This document shows, piece by piece, positions 59,351 to 64,000 of a stretch of 64,000 nt of DNA. The notes beneath the pieces are model-generated. The model made no database searches and was not told where the DNA came from. It was given only the letters and a program-made list of their open reading frames with translations. Position 1 is the stretch's first letter. Every line of letters starts with the position of its first letter. This stretch comes from Rhynchospora pubera (Eukaryota > Streptophyta > Magnoliopsida > Poales > Cyperaceae), in NCBI GenBank assembly GCA_028095005.1, contig CM051460.1, forward strand, positions 62,535,676 through 62,599,675, read 5' to 3'. The position numbers were made by a program, and so were the translations under genes.

Positions 59351-61355
59351 TTCCCAATCTCCAGTGGAAATCAAAAACATCGATCCATTGAAAATCTTCC
59401 TTAAGTTGCATTAATTTTTTATCAAATTGAAAATGATAACCAAATACATAAGCTGCTAGTGTTAGTAAGTGTGTAATTTTCGATTTTTATGCTAATTACA
59501 AGTTAATTAAGCCATCGAAACAACACACACAACGAATCGTGCACAAAAGCCAAGTTAACACAAAGAGATTAAGGTGGAAATTATACCTCCCACGAAATCG
59601 TATTCGCGGGGCTCGATCCTACGGCATGGGAATCGATGGCGTGCTTCTCCTTCGTCTCCAAATCACCTCGAGTCCACCTAGAGATTAACCAAGGTCTAAA
59701 TCGATTCGTGCTAGCGATTCGATTAGAACAAAGCTAATCCAAGGTATTCTCTCTTCTTCCTTAATTAACATTTTAATAGGTGGAGAGAATATGCTCAACT
59801 CATGAGCTAATGGAGGGAGAGAGGAGGTGAGGTGGCGCCGGCCAAGAGAGGGAGAGAGGGGCGGCTAGGGTTAGGGGAGAGAGAAGGTTGAATTTTGCAT
59901 CTATACATCTCTATATATAGTGCATAATCCCTACCTACCACCAACCCATTATTTACATAAAATGCCACTCTACCTACCACCAAGGCCGGCCTCCTTCTTG
60001 GACTTTTTGGGCCTCTTAACTCACTCAAACAAGCCTCTAATTCATTTAATTAAAAGCTACTCCAAATGCTCTTAAATCGGGCTATATATTTAATGCATAT
60101 ATATTGGCCCAATAAATTAATATAACTATTTATATTAAATTGAGTTGAACTAAAATAATTATTAACCAATTAACAATTATTCTAGGATTAGCTAATACAT
60201 TAATTTATTTCTATATGATCCATTTGACTTAATTAATTATAACGGTGTATAATTAATTAATCAACTTATCATATTTCCGCAATACGTACTATTGCGAATA
60301 AATAAATAATGTACTGTCTTGGTTAAAACTCTATTTTGTGTGACCCTTTGAGGATTTATGCTATGTTGGACATGGAATTAAATCGCTATTTAATTCCAAT
60401 AATCATAAGTGGTATCTAGCAACACGTTATGACTCCCAATTCGCATAAATAGTGTACTGCTACAATATTTCAATCCTGCATAAGAGAATAAATGTATTTC
60501 CCTATTTTGATTCTTATGTCACACGATATCATCGTATAATCCAAGATAGGAATGTGTCATTCTTGCAGATTATACGTTTCTTGATCTAGAGATAATTGTA
60601 TAAAGTTGCATGCAAACAATCTATCTCCATCAAGGGGCCCAAACAGATATCGTCACTCACTAAGTGAATTAATGAGGGACATACGGTTTTCTTGATGATT
60701 AGCTTTTCCCCGCACAATTCAAGAGAACATAAATAAAGTCCGTATAGCAGCCCTTATCGGGAATCAGCGGTAGACGATATTTATTGAACCTATCCTCATG
60801 TGGAAAAGATAAACATCTCAAACTTAGAACCAAAATCATTTCGAAATAAACAATGACACATAACACAAACCATATGTTTATTTCGATGGGTCAAGTCCTG
60901 TGCTATGTTCCATAACATACACATATGCAATTAAGTTGGTAACTCTTTACCTATGATTTGTAGAACTTAATCATCACTTAACTTGCATACTAATCTTATA
61001 AGATAATTAATGTTCCTTGTTAATTATCAAGATTATGGACCGTTTAGATTTATTATTGTCATTCTAAAGAATGATCCACAGAGTTCTACAATTCAGATCC
61101 TCAACCTGAATAATCTGTCAATAATCAACCTAGGAACAGATGATAAATTATCATCCAAAACATAAACTAATAATTAAGTCATTAAATTATTGACTTCTAG
61201 GACATAACTCCAACAGCTAGAATAAGTTCTAGCAAACATATACATAGAGTATACCATCGATATATCTTATTTCCTTTATGAGGAAAAAAGAAAGTAAAAG
61301 AACCCGTAAATATGGGAAAAACAACAAGTGTTGTTAACCAAGGAAAATATCTCAT
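59351..61355 (-). pseudogene. ndhD: ndhD 5' fragment, split by a solo LTR and truncated
   Basis: The frame starts at the ATG at 61355 ([18 protein letters not shown]) and runs to 61216. There the LTR interrupts it, and the frame resumes at 59454 and ends at 59351. Removing the LTR and one GCTAG copy leaves about 81 codons in phase, encoding the N-terminus of NAD(P)H dehydrogenase subunit 4. The remaining ~420 residues are absent because the plastid homology ends there. The initiator is ATG in DNA; some plants use ACG that is edited. It cannot make a functional protein. Confidence 0.88.
59455..61220 (-). mobile_element. Solo LTR, copy C (1756 bp), inserted in plastid-derived ndhD
   Basis: Read on the minus strand, the LTR (61215-59460) starts TGTTGGAGTTATGTCC and ends CTTACTAACA, flanked by GCTAG at 59455-59459 and 61216-61220. 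A TATATATAG box lies near 59911-59920. It is close in sequence to copy A. There is no internal region. Insertion postdates arrival of the plastid DNA. Confidence 0.9.
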
Positions 61356-61384
61356 GATAGTCAGATATACGTTTTGACTAAAGA

Positions 61385-61424
61385 AACCCGTGCTCGAGAT
61401 TATAGCTTTCATCGAGCACGGGTT
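61385..61424 (-). terminator. psaC-ndhD intercistronic hairpin of plastid origin
   Basis: AACCCGTGCTCGA (61385-61397) and TCGAGCACGGGTT (61412-61424) are perfect 13-bp inverted arms around a 14-nt loop, in the spacer between psaC and ndhD. In plastids such hairpins stabilise processed 3' ends. It should have no role in the nucleus. Confidence 0.75.
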
Positions 61425-61480
61425 TTTTCGGTAAAGAGGAATCAAATTATTCAGGTGGGGCTTTTGCTTTTTGTAACGTA

Positions 61481-62100
<620 letters not shown>

Positions 62101-62403
62101 CTAATTATTTAATAAATTGGATTGATTGATATTTGTTGATTTTTTATTACGATGAATAGATGAAACAATTGCTAATCCAATAGCAGCTTCTGCAGCTGCA
62201 ATAGTTATAATAAAGATGGAAAAAATGTCTCCTCTTAATTGTCTATTATCAAACATATCAGAAAAAATGACAAGATTTATATTAACCGAATTAAGGATAA
62301 GTTCAAGACACATAAGTGCCCTAACCATGTTTCGACTTGTAATCAATCCATAAAGGCCCATCGAAAATAAGTAAACACTCAAAAAAAGCATGTGTTCAAA
62401 CAT
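62101..62403 (-). CDS. ndhE: ndhE, NAD(P)H dehydrogenase subunit 4L (nuclear plastid-derived copy)
   Basis: 100 residues, about the normal plastid length (101). Hydrophobic helices include [20 protein letters not shown] and [20 protein letters not shown], and the conserved end is INQSNLLNN. The membrane Glu residues typical of this subunit (CLEL, AAAEAA) are present. In plastids it belongs to the thylakoid NDH complex for cyclic electron flow. No damage is seen. Confidence 0.94.
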   Translation of the reverse strand: MFEHMLFLSVYLFSMGLYGLITSRNMVRALMCLELILNSVNINLVIFSDMFDNRQLRGDIFSIFIITIAAAEAAIGLAIVSSIHRNKKSTNINQSNLLNN

Positions 62404-62600
62404 TATTGGTTGACTCTCTAATCTTTATAAAATTTAAAAAATAAAGAGAATATTTATATAAAAGAAAGTAAAAAAAATATTAAAATAAAGTAAAGACAAT
62501 ATAGATTTTGACTTATAATTAATGGACCAAAAATTTGGATTTTTTTTATTTTGATTTCGAATTATCAATTCTTAGAATTTGGAATCATTCTAAGTATTTC

Positions 62601-63131
62601 TTATTGTCGAGCCATAGTAATTGCACCTATCAAGGAAACTAGAAGAATTATAGAAATGAGTTCAAAGGGAAGAAAAAAATCTGTTGCTAAATGAATCCCA
62701 ATTTGTTGAACGTTATTTGTGAGTTCCTGTTCTATAATTTGATTTGATCTTGTAGTCCAAATAATCCCGTACCATGATGTATCTGATATAGTAGCCATTA
62801 GTGAAAAAAAAATAGTTGTACAAATCAGTGAAGTAACCCCATCTCTAATGGTCCGAAGATAGGAATCATTGGAATATTCAGAACTATTCATGAACATTAC
62901 AGCAAATAAGATCAATACATTTATGGCTCCGACATAAATAAGGAGCTGTGCGGCAGCTACAAAATAGGAGTTCAATGAAATATAGAATAAGGATATACAA
63001 ATAAGAACCAATCCCAACGAAAAGGCAAAATAAATTGGATTGGTAAGTAATACTACCCCTAGACCCCCTAATACAAGAACTGATCCTATAAATACCACAA
63101 GAATATCATGTATTGGTCCAGGTAAATCCAT
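62601..63131 (-). CDS. ndhG: ndhG, NAD(P)H dehydrogenase subunit 6 (nuclear plastid-derived copy)
   Basis: 176 residues, full length, starting [20 protein letters not shown], with [19 protein letters not shown] in the middle and a final [19 protein letters not shown]. This is the normal structure of the plastid subunit 6 of the NDH membrane arm. The reading frame is complete. Confidence 0.94.
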   Translation of the reverse strand: MDLPGPIHDILVVFIGSVLVLGGLGVVLLTNPIYFAFSLGLVLICISLFYISLNSYFVAAAQLLIYVGAINVLILFAVMFMNSSEYSNDSYLRTIRDGVTSLICTTIFFSLMATISDTSWYGIIWTTRSNQIIEQELTNNVQQIGIHLATDFFLPFELISIILLVSLIGAITMARQ

Positions 63132-63449
63132 TATGTCAAAAAAAAAAAAAAGAACTTCAAATCTATCATGACCGTACTAAATGGTCCAGGAAAGGAAAAG
63201 GGGTTCCCCTATTTTGTTCTTGTATATAATATAGTTTATGATCCATTTATCATAGAATGAAATGGAAATATGGATGAATGGAAATCGAATTTTTATCCGA
63301 AAAAAGACTCGTTTGAATAGTGGTTCAAATTGTATATTTCGAAATCATCCCATCATGAAAAATCGATTCTCAGTTTCAATCAAAGAGTGATTCTCGACAA
63401 TAAATAGTTATAAGTTTGATTTGTAGTTACTGACTAACAAAAAAAAATC
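63132..63449 (-). other. Plastid spacer ndhG-ndhI
   Basis: AT-rich, non-coding. No gene. Confidence 0.6.
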
Positions 63450-63992
63450 TTAGTAATTAGTAATCGTTCTGGAATCAAAGGAATTCTCTTTGTCTATTTG
63501 GATTGGAGTCGAATTCCTAATTGTTTGAATTGTGTAATCTCCAATTATTGAGATTGGTAACCGACCCAAAGCAATTTGATTATAATTCAATTCATGACGA
63601 TCATAAGTAGAAAGTTCATATTCTTCAGTCATTGATAAACAGTTTGTTGGACAATACTCGACACAGTTACCACAAAATATACAAACCCCGAAATCAATAC
63701 TATAATTAAGCAATTGTTTCTTTTGAATATCTCTTTCCAATCTCCAATCAACAACAGGTAGATCTATCGGGCATACACGAACACATACTTCACAAGCAAT
63801 ACATTTATCAAATTCAAAGTGGATTCGACCTCGAAAACGCTCTGACATGATCGATTTTTCATAAGGATATTGAATCGTGACAGGTAAACGATTTGTGTGG
63901 GATAAGGTAATTATGAAACTTTGCCCAATGTACCTTGCAGCTCGTATGGTTTGTTGACCATAATTCATGAACCCAGTTACCATAGGGAACAT
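63450..63992 (-). CDS. ndhI: ndhI, NAD(P)H dehydrogenase subunit I, 4Fe-4S (nuclear plastid-derived copy)
   Basis: 180 residues starting [20 protein letters not shown]. Two 4Fe-4S motifs are complete ([12 protein letters not shown] and [12 protein letters not shown]), as needed for electron transfer in the NDH complex. The C-terminus (after [17 protein letters not shown]) is variable among plants and here ends [10 protein letters not shown]. The frame is complete. ndhA would follow beyond the window edge. Confidence 0.94.
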   Translation of the reverse strand: MFPMVTGFMNYGQQTIRAARYIGQSFIITLSHTNRLPVTIQYPYEKSIMSERFRGRIHFEFDKCIACEVCVRVCPIDLPVVDWRLERDIQKKQLLNYSIDFGVCIFCGNCVEYCPTNCLSMTEEYELSTYDRHELNYNQIALGRLPISIIGDYTIQTIRNSTPIQIDKENSFDSRTITNY

Positions 63993-64000
63993 ATTGGAAA

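Overview
The window reads as nuclear DNA of a flowering plant, probably a eudicot. It is AT-rich and loosely packed with genes. It holds GT-AG intron-bearing plant genes, many nested transposable elements and, at the right end, a piece of chloroplast genome inserted in nuclear DNA. I cannot name the species from sequence alone.

Region by region. 1-4.5 kb: two minus-strand transposon-associated genes, namely the N-terminal part of a 'putative plant transposon protein' gene and a six-exon plant-mobile-domain (PMD)-like gene interrupted by one in-frame TGA. 4.6-20 kb: gene-free repeat land. It has a candidate LTR start, three unusual hairpins with one shared apical loop and covarying stems (7.48-7.82 kb), a 16-bp array, a 196-bp higher-order repeat, a Ty1/copia LTR remnant, a MULE-type MITE with a 9-bp target duplication that copies a TATA box, and two hAT-type elements with 8-bp target duplications. 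20.6-26.7 kb: two ordinary host genes on the minus strand, a single-exon P-class PPR protein (EMB2750/AtPPR2-like) and a seven-exon transmembrane receptor-like kinase.

27.3-41.7 kb: a nested insertion. A roughly 1-kb DNA element with ~125-bp inverted ends has been split, inside its right terminal repeat, by a 13.4-kb Ty3/Gypsy element of Tat-like architecture. That element (28206-41620) has a 5-bp target duplication (GAGGG), 569-bp LTRs that read as identical, an uninterrupted 1936-residue Gag-Pol on the minus strand with two RNase H domains, and a two-exon antisense gene on the plus strand encoding a Transposase_28-like protein with a long coiled coil. A 12-copy, 41-bp tandem array lies between them.

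42-48 kb: a fold-back MITE and two solo LTRs of one family. 48.8-52.7 kb: two plus-strand host genes, a secreted, probably GPI-anchored X8 (callose-binding) protein and a Ser-rich protein with a Cys-rich tail. 52.7-59.3 kb: intergenic DNA with microsatellites and a small MITE. 59.35-64 kb: a plastid segment (ndhD 5' part, psaC, ndhE, ndhG, ndhI in plastid order) with intact reading frames. A third solo LTR of the same family has inserted into its ndhD part.

The host genes show no operon-like relationship. The recurring theme is layered transposition whose order can be read from target-site duplications. The least explained signals are the three covarying hairpins and a TGCGC-ATG-GCGCA motif shared by unrelated repeats. 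Exon boundaries were worked out by eye from splice sites and frame continuity; all family assignments come from recognised motifs and not from database searches.
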